A stretch of DNA of 64,000 bases from Cichorium intybus (Eukaryota; Streptophyta; Magnoliopsida; Asterales; Asteraceae): contig CM042010.1 in the NCBI GenBank assembly GCA_023525715.1, forward strand, positions 87,535,384-87,599,383. The letters are read 5' to 3'. Shown here piece after piece: positions 34,619-46,439 of the stretch. A model generated the notes under the pieces. The model worked only from the letters and a program-made list of their open reading frames with translations. It ran no database searches and had not been told where the DNA came from. Numbering within the stretch: position 1 is the stretch's first letter; each line of letters begins with the position of its first letter. The position numbers were made by a program, and so were the translations under genes.

Positions 34619-35011
34619 TCATATGGATAGGTTTCCCAGAGAGTACATCTGATGGATCCTCAGCTCACTTTCGTCAACGAAAAGCTGAACTCCATCCAAG
34701 AACCTCACAAGAAACTGGTTCTGAGATGTTGCCCTCACGATTGATGCTGGCCACCAACCCCGGCGGTACCACACTACAACCAGGTCAAACTGCTTGAACT
34801 CCACCAACACCCTTGGTGGAACTAGCTGCAGTGTTCCGAAGCCCACATGAACCACCTTGGGTCCGCCAGTATCTCCGTCCGTTAGGGATGTCAGCCACAC
34901 CTCGTATCTCTGTGACCAGACACTAATGATGACACCACCATAAGTCCCTCCACTGAACTCACCCTCCATCAGCTTGACTTCAACCTTATCCCAGCATTTG
35001 AACGGACTGTC
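34619..35011 (-). CDS. antisense ORF with two Agenet (Tudor-like) domains inside Sire-H
   Basis: On the minus strand an open frame runs from just after a stop (about 35017) to a stop at 34619; the first ATG is at 34969. Domain one begins KCWDKVEVKLMEGEFSGGT, continues VWSQRYEVWLTSL and ends LQLVPPR. Domain two reads FDLVVVWYRRGWWPASIV, then FLVRFLDGVQLFVDESELRI and HQMY. This matches the tandem plant Agenet layout: a GDKVEV-type opening, an LRPVPP-like linker, then a D-x-x-x-x-GWW domain ending in LR-x-HQ. Agenet domains belong to the Royal family and bind modified histone tails or related ligands. The N-terminus may be missing or lie in a lost exon. It could be a captured host gene fragment or an antisense element gene. 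Confidence 0.75.
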   Translation of the reverse strand, partial: DSPFKCWDKVEVKLMEGEFSGGTYGGVIISVWSQRYEVWLTSLTDGDTGGPKVVHVGFGTLQLVPPRVLVEFKQFDLVVVWYRRGWWPASIVRATSQNQFLVRFLDGVQLFVDESELRIHQMYSLGNLSI

Positions 35012-36507
35012 AACCAGTTTTTGGTATTTGCTTGTTGTATAATTTTATTGTGTGCGTTATGCATCAGCTGTTACTCTGATTTGACAGGTCATCTTTGTAC
35101 TTCTCAAGGTGATCCTGTCAGAGATCTTCGATTTGACGGGGATTTATATCCGCCTGCAACTCTGACACGCACTGTAGGGTATTTGCCACCTGTGCCTGAG
35201 ATTACGGCACAACCATCGTTACAAAGACTTGACGTTTAATTTATCACTCTTTTCACTTCAGAAAAATACAAAAATATATTTTTTTTGGAATGTACCAAAG
35301 AATTGATGGTTAACTTCTTTGTATATCTTCTTGTAGCAACACATGTAGTCCTATGATTATCGAAATTAAACCACTTTCGGTATATGGCTATAGAAATTCC
35401 AGTCAATGATCACAAATCATTATCACCATGATTAGCTGTGAGACTCCCAACCTTTCTTTACCTATCTTTTATTCTCCATCATAATCATTTCCATATAACT
35501 GTAACCCTTATGAAGATTCTCAGCATTACCACTGAGAGTTGATGGTTACACAACAACTGTGTTTATGATCTCGTAATTGTTATTACCACAATTCCGAGTG
35601 AAACCCAAAATTCCGAATGACCTTTTCTGAATTGACGACTCAATTTGTGAAATCTCAAGTTTTTATTTTTGAGTGTTCTTAATGAGATGTTCTAGACCTA
35701 ACACATTTCTTCCCAATCAGATCCAGTTTTTATTTTTTCCAAGAGATTTCCAAAACCAACTGTTACATAACACAAAACCAAACTTACTTGTTATTAATGG
35801 CTACACTGGTCAAACAAGTACTACCTTCCGATTTCGGACTTATGTTAAGTTTCAAAATTCGTTGGAAGCTTAGCCACCCATGAAGCCTACACTTAAAAGA
35901 AGCCTTTCACTATTTCTTAATAAACAAGTGATCGTAATTCAACGGGAAACCACGCAAGCACTTACGAATCTCTCTTGATTCCGAAGGAAGAGATCGTTGC
36001 CCAGGATCCATCTACTTTCATGTCATTTCCGACATCACAGAATCCTTGATATTTAAATCGATTTATTTATTTTTCTTTGACACACTCTTGCACAAAAATC
36101 ACCTTGATTTTTCTAACTCTTGCTCTTTTCGAAAGATTTTCATGGTTATCACAAATCATTCATGATGACTCATCAAAATGGCGGTTCCTTGGTGACAACG
36201 TTTGCATAGGCTGGAAATTTTGAAAATAGGTGACGTAACCTACGCACGTCAGTTACGGCGTCATCATTATTGTTGCCTTATCTGCTCTCACGCGCCTGAC
36301 ATGCCGCTTTTTAGGGAAACGTCCAATCAACATGCGAAATTGTGGGAAACTGAAACGATATTTTTGGGATTTTCTCTTTCTTCTAATTAATTCCCAAACA
36401 TATAAAAGGGATTTTGGTGGTTCCTTCTCTCTACAGTTCATTATACTCATTCCCAGCAAACCCTTTTGTTTCTCTCTCTCCTGTTCTTCAAACTCAAAGC
36501 TTCAACA
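35012..36507 (+). other. spacer between Agenet ORF and third gene of Sire-H
   Basis: A plus-strand ORF at 35021-35239 has no recognisable domain and may be chance. The rest is AT-rich with scattered TTCCGA/TCGGA motifs (about 35590-36030). A TATA-like CATATAAAAGG at about 36399-36409, roughly 100 bp before the third gene's ATG and followed by a pyrimidine-rich stretch, could be a promoter for a separate transcript. Confidence 0.5.
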
Positions 36508-39500
36508 ATGGCGGAGTCATCTTCTCTCAACGAACAATCAGGATGGTGATCATGTTGTCTATCAAGGCGAATCAGAACATGATCATCGACCTCGAATCCT
36601 CGCGTTACAACAAGATTCTTTAACCGATGGTTGAATGCCTCAAGTATTAAAAAATCTCTCGAGCACTGACAGTGTCTGAGTCGGTGCCTATGGGTCATCT
36701 CTCTTCTGCTTATGCTACTGTTGTTCATCACAAGGCTGAAGAAAAGATATACTTTGAACTTGCTTCACATAAGACTTCAATCTCTAAGTCTCGCTTCAGC
36801 AAGTTATTAGGGTTTACTTCACCTGATAACTTGGTTGGTCTGGATTCCATCACATCGGTTGACCTTTAGAAAATGTTTTTGCAGATGGGCTACGATGGAG
36901 ATATCACAACGCTTTCAGAGTTCAAGAAATCTTCCCTTCCGTCGTACTGGAATGCTTTGTTCACTCTCTTATTCAAAAGTTTTTCTTAGAGGTTTACTGG
37001 TACAAATAGTGCAAGCCGACTGTTTTACGCAATAATCTATGTGTTATATTACAGGATTAACCTAGATTTTGGCTCGATCTTATGGAATCAGCTTGTTCTA
37101 AGTCTCAGTTTTACGTCCCGTTCAACGGAGATCTCCTGTGCTCGATTTTGGTCACTTGTAGTTCATCGTGCCCTTACACAATTTGAGGTGCATCAGATGA
37201 CGGATTTGGTTATGGCTCCTATTCCACTTCTTTCTACAACAACCTTTGTAACGATTGATGCCAAGTACTTCAAATTTGTGGTACTATACCAAGGGCTATG
37301 CTCGACTTAGTTCCTCCCGGCATTAAAGTCCTTGCCAACTACAAGCTCTTACCTGATTCTGGGGTTAGACCACTTACAGAAAAACTTCGAGAGGCTTTCG
37401 AAAAGATTCAGAAGCCGAAGAAAGGAAAACAAAAAGGCACTGCTTACTCTTCCAATCCGATCAAGAAACCCCGAAAGAATCCCAAGAAGAAGCAACCACC
37501 TCCGACTGCTGTTCTGGAAGAGGACTCAGATGATTCGGATGAACGGACTCATTCTGAAATCTAGACACATGATCAGGGAAATGAAGAAGAGGAAGACACC
37601 GGAAATAGAGGTCAGACTTCTCCTACCTCTTCTCCGAAACGACCTACGTCACCACCTCCAAATCCAACTCCCCAAAACTCTCCATCTCCAAAAAACTCAC
37701 CAAAACCAACTCCCAAAAACTCTCCATGTCCGAAAAATTCACCTAAACCCACTCCCAAAAACTCACCTTCCCTATCCCCAAAGAATTCCCCAAAAGCTTC
37801 TCCGAAACGACTCTAACGATGAGGATATGATATACTACAATGAACACGATGACATTACAGGGTTCGTTCAATCTCCATTTGTTGTGCACTTCGACGCTGA
37901 TGATGACAAGGCTCCGATGACAAAGGGGCAGTTTAAAGAATTGACTGCAACATTGGATTCTCTTCTTGAATCTTCAAAGGCCTCCACTTCTTCCGACTGG
38001 CAATACCAGTTCGATGCTTACAAGACAATAGTGGAGAATTTGACTAAAGAGAACTCCAAAGTCATTGAAGATGCGATCAAGGCCATCAGCAATTCTGAAA
38101 AGATGGTGCAGGAAACGACTGAAAAAATCGATAAACTACACAAGGATGTTTTCGATTTCATGAAAGAGTTCCGAACTGCTACGGATGAAAATACCGACAA
38201 GGTCAACATAATTATTGCAAGATTCCAGGAATCTTTAAAAGTAGAGAAAGAGGCTCTCTCTGGCCTTCGAGCATAGATCAAACAGGAGAATGATGATCTT
38301 GTCTCCTCTCTGAATACAAAAGTTGAACAGTTGCAGAAGGACCTTGCGATGGAAAACGAAATCATGGATAAACTCGGTGTGAAAACGAGCAAGGTAAAGG
38401 TTCTCACTGCCAACTTTAAGCATACTTCTGAGAAATTGGCCACTGTGACAACTCAGAACAGAACACAGTAATCAAAGGCTGTGTTTCTGATGTTGATTCG
38501 TATTTACGACGCCTAGTGGAATAGGGTGATTCGGTTCTCACACCCACTGTTCGGTACCACCTTACCCACAAGCTTCATCTCATCCTCAACATGTTAAGTC
38601 AAATTAAGGGTGTTTCGGAAGGCAGGGCCACTCCGAAACAAGGGGGAGAAGAGGACATGGATGATGGGGAGAAAATTCTGAAGGTACCAGAGACTACCAT
38701 AAAGTCTGCTGAAGAGAAGAAGCCTAAGTTTACGAAATTCATGAACGAACCAGAGACCTACAAGTCTGCTGATGAAAAGAAGAAGTTCGGATGGTTTGAA
38801 CATGTGACTGGTGGTGAACCTTCCGGTTCTTCTAAACCTTCTGGCTCTTCTAAACGAAAAGAAAAGAAAATTGGCACTGATGAGGATGAAGAAGAAGAAG
38901 AGCCTACCGATGATGAGATTGAAGCTCGGAAGGCTAAAAACAAAGAGCTTGACGAACTGAATAGGCTTTGCAAGGAGCTTGATGCTAAAGATCAGGTAGC
39001 ACGGGATGTAGAAGCTACGCTGGAAGCCCGAAAGCTCCTCTTCCCTGTTTGGTTTTATAAGATAATGGTGAAGGAGGCGATGGATGAGCCTAAAATTTAC
39101 TGGCTGGAGCCCGTCTGTTCGTTTGACACCAGTAGCGACGTGGACTATCAGCTATTTTCCGATCACACCAAGGGAATTTTTGTTCCGATGCTTCGACTAT
39201 ATTGTAGATTCTCCACTTTCCGACACTGAAGTCAATGACAAGCTCTTCACCTTCTATCTCAAGCAACCCAAGCCCCAGTTCGAATCGTGGAGCCCAAAGA
39301 AAGTTATTGCTCTAACTCCCAGGCTTCCTGAAACGAATGTTCCCTTCATGAACACTCGATTCAAGGGTTTTAAAGGGGATAAGAAGGAGACGGATGAATT
39401 CGCACCGGTAGATTTGCCTTTCATGAATCCATTCGACTGGATTTCCATGTTTAACATTTTCTCAAGAAAACCTTCAAAGCACGAGTCTATCATCGAACAC

Positions 39501-39908
39501 CTCAGAAAAATGATCATTTGTTACATTCATGAGGTTTCGAAACTGGATGTTGAGGTTGCCACTCGTCTGAAGAAAGAGCCCTCTGTTGAGCCTGAAGAAG
39601 CATCATCTGATCTCAAGAAACGAAAGATTAGAAAGATCGAGAATAAATACTGGAGCGTCGTCTACCAGTCCAATGAAAAAGATGGGGTTCAGAAGAAGAT
39701 GTTCTTCTTGATAGACAAACATCTATACCGAACATCTTCCTTGGAGCACATTCTCGATCTTGTCAACAGATCTCAGGCAAAGACTGTAAAAGATAAGAAG
39801 TGTTTCTCGGATATGATCAACTGGTACTTGGTCTTCCGAAGAACGCTTTTGAAAATGATGCCTAGGGTGTTCAAGACGATGGTTTCGGCTCCGAAGAATG
39901 AAGAGTGA
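36508..39908 (+). pseudogene. Sire-H third gene (N-domain, basic/Pro-rich linker, coiled coil, C-domain)
   Basis: It starts at ATG 36508 (MAESSSLNEQSG), parallel to MAAEASS in Sire-B/E and MAAESSY in Sire-G. Several stops and frameshifts follow, but the conserved domain can be traced: VECLKY, ALTVSESVP, LPSYWNALFTLLFKSF and ARFWSLVVHRAL. A Lys-rich stretch at about 37400-37490 and a Pro/Ser/Lys tract (about 37640-37810) come next, then a coiled coil (37915-38460) and a Glu/Lys-rich part from 38591. The C-terminal region (39200-39908, with one frameshift near 39190) contains LPFMNPFDWISMFNIF and CFSDMINWYLVFRRTLLKMM. The last two have counterparts in Sire-E, so the C-domain is conserved between families. 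Confidence 0.75.
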
Positions 39909-39929
39909 TGTCTCTCTTTCGAAATTTGA

Positions 39930-39944
39930 CTCAAAGGGGGAGAT
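39930..39944 (+). promoter_or_regulatory. polypurine tract of Sire-H
   Basis: TCAAAGGGGGAGAT lies directly before the LTR start TGTTAGTATTTAATG, 22 bp after the third-gene stop. Confidence 0.85.
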
Positions 39945-40257
39945 TGTTAGTATTTAATGTTGACTCAATTGGGCATGTTAATTAACCTTTAGATTAGCCT
40001 TTCATTTAATGGGTGGGCCTGTCTATTCCATAGTTAGCATAGACTATATAAGGCATGTACGTACCCTGATTAGGGTTAACGTTTTTGTAATTCTTGTCAG
40101 TAATTTTACATTCACGGCTCTCATACAGAATAGTTCACTCTCAATTGTTCTTGAGCGTTTAATTCAATCATTCAACTTCAGTTCTTCTATCTTGATCTTC
40201 TTTATCTTATTATTATACTGCATATTGAACCAATCGATCTATAATTTTATACTCACA
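39945..40257 (+). mobile_element. 3' LTR of Sire-H
   Basis: It begins TGTTAGTATTTAATG and carries a TATA box (TATATAAGG, 40045-40053). The end is placed at ACTCACA (40257) because Cop-K-type leader sequence starts right after. No second copy is in the window, so the end is approximate. Confidence 0.7.
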
Positions 40258-40730
40258 AAGTTTTAAAACAAAAGTCCCGTTTTAATTAAAATAAAATGTG
40301 AATTTTACGCCATTAATGAGAATCGCACATTCTCTTTATGATCTGATGGCGGAGCTGTTTGGTTAACCAACACGTCAGTTAGGGTTATAGTTGAGAGTGA
40401 TATGACACTCACAATTCTCAAACGTATCTTGAGTCGGGCATCACGTGGGTTCTACATGATTAGTTCACTATCTGATCTATGATCTACGGCATCCCTGTCA
40501 TGGATGAGAAATGAGCATAACTGAAATTAACATGCCATTGACATTAGTCAATGAATCTCAAAGATCTAGGAATTTCATAGTGTTTGAATTGATAAAAGTT
40601 TATCTATGTTAATGACCTTTATGGTATGATTACGGCATCCCTCTTCACATCATAAATGGAAAATTTTGTAAATAATAATTGGGTAATTATTTTTAAGGAT
40701 TAATTCAAACCAACTAAAACTATCTTCTAG

Positions 40731-41405
40731 ATGTCTACTTCAAATCTGAACAAAAACCTTCCTCCTATTCCTCCTCCTCATCCACTGCAATCCCAATCCA
40801 GTGAGATCGATAGCCTGATATTTGTTGACATGTCCTCTGAAATCGAGCACTGTTTCAAGAGTGTCGGGGTACAAGCAAAGCGGTAACAATTTGAGATAGT
40901 TAAATCCCTTACGACATATAAACTAGAAGAAAGAACGTACGTTTGTACGCATGTTCATAAGATGAAATTGTACATAGACAGATTGGATAATCTTGGTGTA
41001 CATTTTCCAAAGGAGTTAGCCACACATGTGGTACTTAACTCGCTTCCTAGTTTGTATCATGAGTTCATCATGAGCTATGACAAGCACCATCTAGACATGA
41101 CCTTGATAGAGCTGCATGGTATGCTAAAAACTACCGAGGCTAGTTTAAAGCAGTCCCATAGCTCAAGTTTCACTGTTCCTGTGTTGGCCATTTGTCATGG
41201 TGACGCTAAAGAAAGTTTCTCGTCCCAAAGGAAAGGGAAGGGATAAGGTTGGACAGTCTAACCAAGGCTTTAAGAGAAAGGTTGATTTTGACATAGCACT
41301 CACCAGTGACCCGAATGAGGCCATATGTTTTACTACCAAGTGAATGGACATTGGAAACATAGTTTCCCAATATACCCGAAGGATCTAAAGAAGAACCAGG
41401 TCAGG
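40731..41405 (+). pseudogene. Cop-K gag remnant
   Basis: A frame starts at ATG 40731 (MSTSNLNKNLPPIPPP), broken by a stop near 40880, then open again at 40962-41246. The second part reads KLYIDRLDNLGVHFPKELAT and VVLNSLPSLYHEFIMSYD, the standard mid-gag UBN2 motifs of copia elements, with LHGMLKTTEASLK after them. The zinc knuckle is lost to frameshift (about 41340-41370 still reads like GHWKH). It would be the particle protein. Confidence 0.75.
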
Positions 41406-41887
41406 GAGTTTGACACCTAAAGTATATTTAAACCCCATAGTATGTCAACTTCTCATTCTTTAAACCTTGACACCGGATGTGTTACTCAAATCTGCATTGC
41501 ATGCAGGGACAAAGTGAAAGTAAGAATTTGAAGCATAGGAGCTTAATTGAATCATGAGATACAGAAGTGTTGCAACTATTACAAGGATCAGGGATTATAA
41601 GCTCATGCTAATTAGTGGTGTTTAGTTAGATTATTATATTTTTGCTACTCGCCATAATTGGCATAAACATTGTTTCATATTACGCATTGTTTAAGGATAT
41701 TTTGTAAATAAAAAGGGTGATTTTTCTTTATAAACGTGGTTGTTTTATTTATCCTTACAATGGCTTATATGAATGTGTTATTTGTCTAAATAGTAGTAAT
41801 AATATAATCTTTAATGTTGATTCATCCAAAAGTGTGTTGGATAAATAATGTTTTCGGCATTGTCACTTTGTCCATAAAAACAAGAAT
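41406..41887 (+). other. Cop-K protease/early integrase, not readable
   Basis: By position this is protease and early integrase. AAACCTTGACACCGGATGTG near 41461 reads LDTGC, a likely protease active-site remnant. No frame stays open. Confidence 0.45.
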
Positions 41888-42260
41888 TGTTGGCTCCTAT
41901 TTTGTGGTTTATGCTTTGTTTATTGGTCTTTTAGGTATTTTAGGCTTTAGGCTTAATTGTATAGTTCGACTTTAGCTACTATGGGCTTGTTTAGTGGGTC
42001 TAGTATAAATAGTTGTTAGACGTGTTGGGAAGATGTTTGCCGAACACAAGGTGGAGGGATCAAGGGTGATCATGATTTTGGTGTCTAGTGTGATCTTATG
42101 TACGTGACTTTTGGCTAATACAAAGTGTGCATTCGAAGATCATTTGATTTGTATTTTTTCTCATTCTACTCGTTGTTTTCTTGATTATTACTCATTGGGA
42201 TTCCGCACCAATTGAGTAACTTGGAGTGATACCTTGTTAGATCTAAGTTTGGGACTTACA
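41888..42260 (+). mobile_element. 5' LTR of Sire-G
   Basis: This 373-bp LTR starts TGTTGGCTCCTATTTTG and ends GGGACTTACA. A TATA-like GTATAAATAG lies near 42002. Its last part matches 48657-48807 with few changes. Confidence 0.9.
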
Positions 42261-42262
42261 AA

Positions 42263-42275
42263 TGGTATCAGAGCC
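42263..42275 (+). promoter_or_regulatory. primer-binding site (tRNA-iMet) of Sire-G
   Basis: TGGTATCAGAGCC begins two bases after the LTR end and is the standard copia primer site. Confidence 0.93.
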
Positions 42276-42529
42276 ATCAAATTTAATTTTTGGCGGATCG
42301 GTATCGATCATTTTCAAGAAAATTATCAACCTTTAAAGTTTTTTTTAGGTGTTGTTCTTGGCTACTGTTCATCGTGGGAATTAGGGTTCATCGGATCTCC
42401 TTAGGCATTATCGGCATTTGATTTTTGGAAATAATCAATCATATCTCGAATTTCATGGAAACTACCAAAAATTTCATTGCTTTTGGCTGAAATTTTGGAG
42501 TTCTCGACGGCAAGGTTTAGGATATCGGT

Positions 42530-42820
42530 CAAGATTAGGTCAACTTAAGGGTTTTCAGTGCATACAGTCGGTTTTCGGTCATACTCTAAGTCAATATTGA
42601 AGGTTTTCGGTGGCAAGGGTGTTCTCGGTCAAGATTAGGTTAAACCTTGAAGGTTTTTGGTGTTTAATTGGGTTCTCGGTCAAACTCCTGGTCAAACCAA
42701 GGTTTTTGGTAAACATTTGGGTTTTCGGTCAAATTTTTTTGTGAGCTATCGGTCAACAATTTGACCTTGGAATTTCAGTCAACATCCTTGATTTTTGAAG
42801 GCCTATCGGTCAACTTGAAT
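42530..42820 (+). repeat. TCGGTCAA-type motif array in the Sire-G leader
   Basis: TCGGTCA occurs seven times in about 290 bp of the leader, usually as GTTTTCGGTCAA, GTTCTCGGTCAA or CTATCGGTCAAC. The array stops at the gag ATG. The reverse complement is repeated before the third gene (46440-46570). Confidence 0.8.
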
Positions 42821-42830
42821 CCTTTTCGAA

Positions 42831-43876
42831 ATGGTTCCCACGACAAAGAACACTTGTGAAGCTACATGCACTCAAGTTTGTGAGAATAAAATTAACAAGT
42901 ACCGTGAACAAAACGAGTTTTTAGTGAGGGAAGTATTTGATCTTAAAAACGAAATTTACAATATTAAAAAGATCAATAAACCCATTAAAGAAAAACTTGA
43001 TGCCCAGACAAGCGATTTTAAAAAATTAAAAGAAGAATACAGTATTAAGTGCTGTCACCATAAATTTGCCAAAGAAAAAATCGCTGAATTGACTGTTGAA
43101 CTTGATGCACTGAAAGCAAAATTTCAAGACGCTGAATTTAATATCAAAAAATTTGATGCATCAAGTTCGATAGTCGAATCAATGATTGAGCATCAATTAA
43201 AATGGGAGAACAAGCGTGGTGAGGGTTTTGGATATAAAACCGTTCCCCCTCCTTGCAATAACAACTATACCCCACCCTTTGAGCTAAATGAAATAGAGAA
43301 AATTGAACAACCTAGCCAGGCTGAGAAGGTTGAGGTGAATGATACTAATGCTTCCGTTTATTGTGCAGATAAAATAGTGGAAGCTGATGACAAGCCTAGT
43401 CTTGAAAAGAATCCTTCTAACATTTCATCTGCAGTTACCTCTGATGTTTGTGTGGACCAAGGCAATGAAGCTGCTGGTGGTTCAAAGACTCGTGGTGATG
43501 CTATTACAAGTTCAAATGATCATGTCTCTGAAAAATTTAAGCCATGAAAATCTATGCAACAATCAGCTGCATGTGTGTGTGATTGTGGACGTTCCATGAA
43601 AACCTCATCCGGACCAGGACCAAGTTCGAGTCATACTGTCCTGAAAATACAGACATGTTACAATTGTGGAACTCCAGGTCACATAGCCGGGAACTGTCCA
43701 CAGCACTCATACATTCCCTATCATGCACAAAGCCAGAAGAATGTGTCAAGAGGGAGATCTACCAAAAGGAATATTTCGAGATCTCACTCAAGGAATGGTG
43801 ATTGGAATGCCGCCAAGGAGAAGAATCAAGCCCAAAGGGACAAAAGGACTGATCTGAGAAATGGACAAAACCAGTG
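42831..43876 (+). pseudogene. Sire-G gag, C-terminal part with zinc knuckle
   Basis: The frame starts at ATG 42831. It opens with CEATCTQVCENKINKYREQN and a long Lys/Glu coiled coil, then SSIVESMIEHQLKWENK and GYKTVPPPCNNNYTPPFELN. A stop at 43545-43547 follows, then a second frame (43554-43876) holds an intact CCHC knuckle, CYNCGTPGHIAGNC (about 43658-43699). The coiled coil plus VPPP block is the C-terminal half of the large gag in this type of element; the N-terminal UBN2/capsid part is missing, so the ATG is probably internal. It could still bind RNA through the knuckle. Confidence 0.8.
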
Positions 43877-44340
43877 AAGTCAAACTCATCTCGAGGATCG
43901 ACCTCGCACTTGCAATATACGTCTAAATCAAAGGGCAGTTCTACTTCCAAGACAACTGTTGAAGCACCCATTTAGTCAAACAATAAAAGATCCATACCAA
44001 ATTACCGATGGGTACCCAAATGGCTTATTTGAATATCACCAAAAAGTACTCACAATTCTTCGTGTTCTTTCTTTGACAAACAGGACATGGCATGGGAACG
44101 GGTATCAAGCGCATATAGTAGTGGCAAACCAAGTTACAAAATGGACTGGGTTCCCAAAAGCAACTAGTCATGCATCATGTGTAGGAGCGGCCATGGAGGA
44201 GTATCATTGGACCTTGGTTTGTTGATAATGGTTGCTCCTTGCACATAATGGGAGACATCTCTCTTCTGCACATCATTCAGAATTTTAATAGAGAGTATGT
44301 GTCCGTTACAGGAAAAGAAAAGGAAAGTTCACTCAAATGG
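43877..44340 (+). pseudogene. Sire-G gag end and protease remnant
   Basis: A KWTGFPK-like block (about 44138-44160) corresponds to the KWVPK segment that normally precedes protease. Around 44212-44270, in a shifted frame, the sequence reads PWFVDNGCSLHIMGDISLL, with the active-site DSG changed to DNG. The protease stops soon after; integrase is not present. Confidence 0.75.
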
Positions 44341-46439
44341 GCAAATATTTAACAAGGTTCTTCAAACTCAATTGCTGAAATACGGTTTGGTTTCTCTTAA
44401 CTCTTTTATCTGTTTGGGTTTGATTTGCTTATTAGATTTTTCTTGATGATTCGTTTCGTGACTAATAAATATTTTTTTAAATTTCATTCATATTTTCGTT
44501 ATCTCTCCTCTTTGCACAAATTTAGTGGGGAGTTAAAATTAAAAAAAATCAGAAAAGTTCAAAAAGCAAAATAAAAATTATAAAAAAAATTATTAAAAAA
44601 TCCAAAATATGGTTTTGCATATTGTCCAATCCTTGTTTATTTTGTGAGTTTGTCCTGGTATGGTAAAATGATATTCATTGAAGATTAATCCGTTCTTGTT
44701 TTTGTACTTGATTTATATTGAGTTTCAGATTGATTACTCATTAGGATTCCGCACCAATCGAGTGAAATAACTAGAATTGAAGTGATGCATAGAAGGTTTA
44801 GTGTTTGTTTAAGGATTATGAAAGGTTATTCTGGTCGCCTATCTAGTTTGTGTACTATCACCATGAGCTTAAAAGGTTCTTTATACTTCAAGTTGTTATG
44901 AAAATGACTTTGTCTGAGAATCGATGTCTACCTAATTTCCTCTACATACATGGTTTACTGAACTTGGCTTACCCAAATGTTTGGGTTTGAGAGAGACTTT
45001 TAGTATACTATATTGGTCTGCTGAGTGTGTCCAAATGTCACAACCCACACTCAAAAGAGTGTTGTGTTTAGGCTAAAAGAGGCCAATGAGCACACATGTC
45101 AAAAGGGTCACTAGGTTTAGATGAAAAGAGGCACAAAATTAGCCCAAATTAGAGACCTTAAAAGAGGCCAATGCGCTCACATGAATAAGCCTAAGGAGCA
45201 TCAATGCAAATTGTATAAGAACTCCTCAAAAGATACCAATGAGGCACAAAAGGAGCATTGAAAACTCCTTAAAAGATGCCAATGTTGCACAAGCCAAAAG
45301 AGTGAGGAAAACATGTAAGAGTGAGGACTAAAAAGGAACATAAGGTTAAGGAAAATAGACAGTTAACCAAACAGTTTCTCGATTAGAAAGGGAGATAGTC
45401 CATGTATGTTTTGGAAATTCTGTTGAGAGATAGATTTTTGAGATAAAGCTTTTCATTCAAAGTGAAGAAATTGAAAAAGGTGTTTCGAACGAAACAAACT
45501 TTAAAATGTTATCCAGGTGGGCGATTCTCTCGACACAATAAACGTTCATATCTTTCTGTAAATTATAAATTGAATATGTGTTGCTTTAAGAAAACTTATT
45601 TTGTAATGTGACGGTATGGGTGTTGCTTGCGATGAAAAGCGTGAGTCTATCCTAAAAATATCAACCAAATTTGGGACGAACTTGAAAATTTGGTAGGTTT
45701 AATTGGACTGGGGTACGTAATTTTGTTTATGGTTTAAGTCATTGTCTTAATTTACTCTAATTTTATTACCATGAGCATTATTTTTTAAATATTTGGAAAA
45801 TCCAAAAATTTTAATAAAATCATTGATTTAAGGGGAGAGTTAAAGTTAAAATAAAAAATAAAAATATATAAATTAAAAAACAAATAAAAATTTAAAACAA
45901 ATAAACAAACGTTAAAATAAAATTAAAAATAAATTAAAGCTTTTTAAAATTTTTATGTATTTTTATTTTTTATTCAGTCACGAAATTAATTATTCAAAAA
46001 TTTATTCGCACGTTCAGACCGAAATCAGAATTGGGCTTGGTTGGTTCTCGGTGGACCCATGGACCGAAAACCCATGTGGGCCCATGTGGGTTCTCGGTGG
46101 TATAAAACCCCACCCCCGCCTCTTTTTCGTCCCAAACCCTAAAAACTTCAGCGGACTCTCTCTCTCCTCTCCTCGCAAATCTCTTGTCACTCTCTCTCCC
46201 TCGATTGTTGCTAATTTCGACCGTGCACAAGGTTGAATCCTGTTCTAAATTGGTGGTATTTGTTTAATATTGTGTTTGTGTGGTTGGATTTTTCGAAAAA
46301 GTGCAGCTTTTTGGTTAATTTTTGAGGTTTCGGTAAAAGCTTGCGAAGGGTTTTCACCATTGCTGACGTCACCTGGTTTTCGATTAGATCCGGTTTTAAC
46401 CGAGATCCGACTAGATCCGGACCGACTCGACTTAACCCG
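44341..46439 (+). other. Sire-G region replacing pol, non-coding
   Basis: No pol motif is found. Contents: AT-rich spacer; a fragment resembling the Sire-G LTR end (44728-44788); a stretch of loosely repeated AAAAGAGGCCAATG-like units (about 45070-45300); very A/T-rich DNA (45780-45960); and a promoter-like segment near 46080-46230 with GGTATAAAACC (46098-46108) followed by a pyrimidine-rich CTCTCTCTCTCC tract. That TATA could serve a separate third-gene transcript. Confidence 0.55.

Larger units (their letters stand above)
33221..40257 (+). mobile_element. Sire-H: 5'-truncated SIRE-like copia element
   Basis: The element begins inside RT at the YVDD motif and continues with RNase H (to 34203), a 2.3-kb spacer with an antisense Agenet ORF, the third gene (36508-39908), a purine tract and a 313-bp LTR (39945-40257). 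RT-RNase H is close to that of Sire-B, but the LTR and third gene are clearly different, so it is a separate family. The 5' LTR, gag, protease and integrase are absent. Confidence 0.85.

Noticed and set aside
35021..35239. Plus-strand ORF beside the Agenet ORF as a possible gene or signal-peptide protein
   Set aside because: It is short, begins with a hydrophobic run but has no recognisable domain, and has no counterpart in the other elements.
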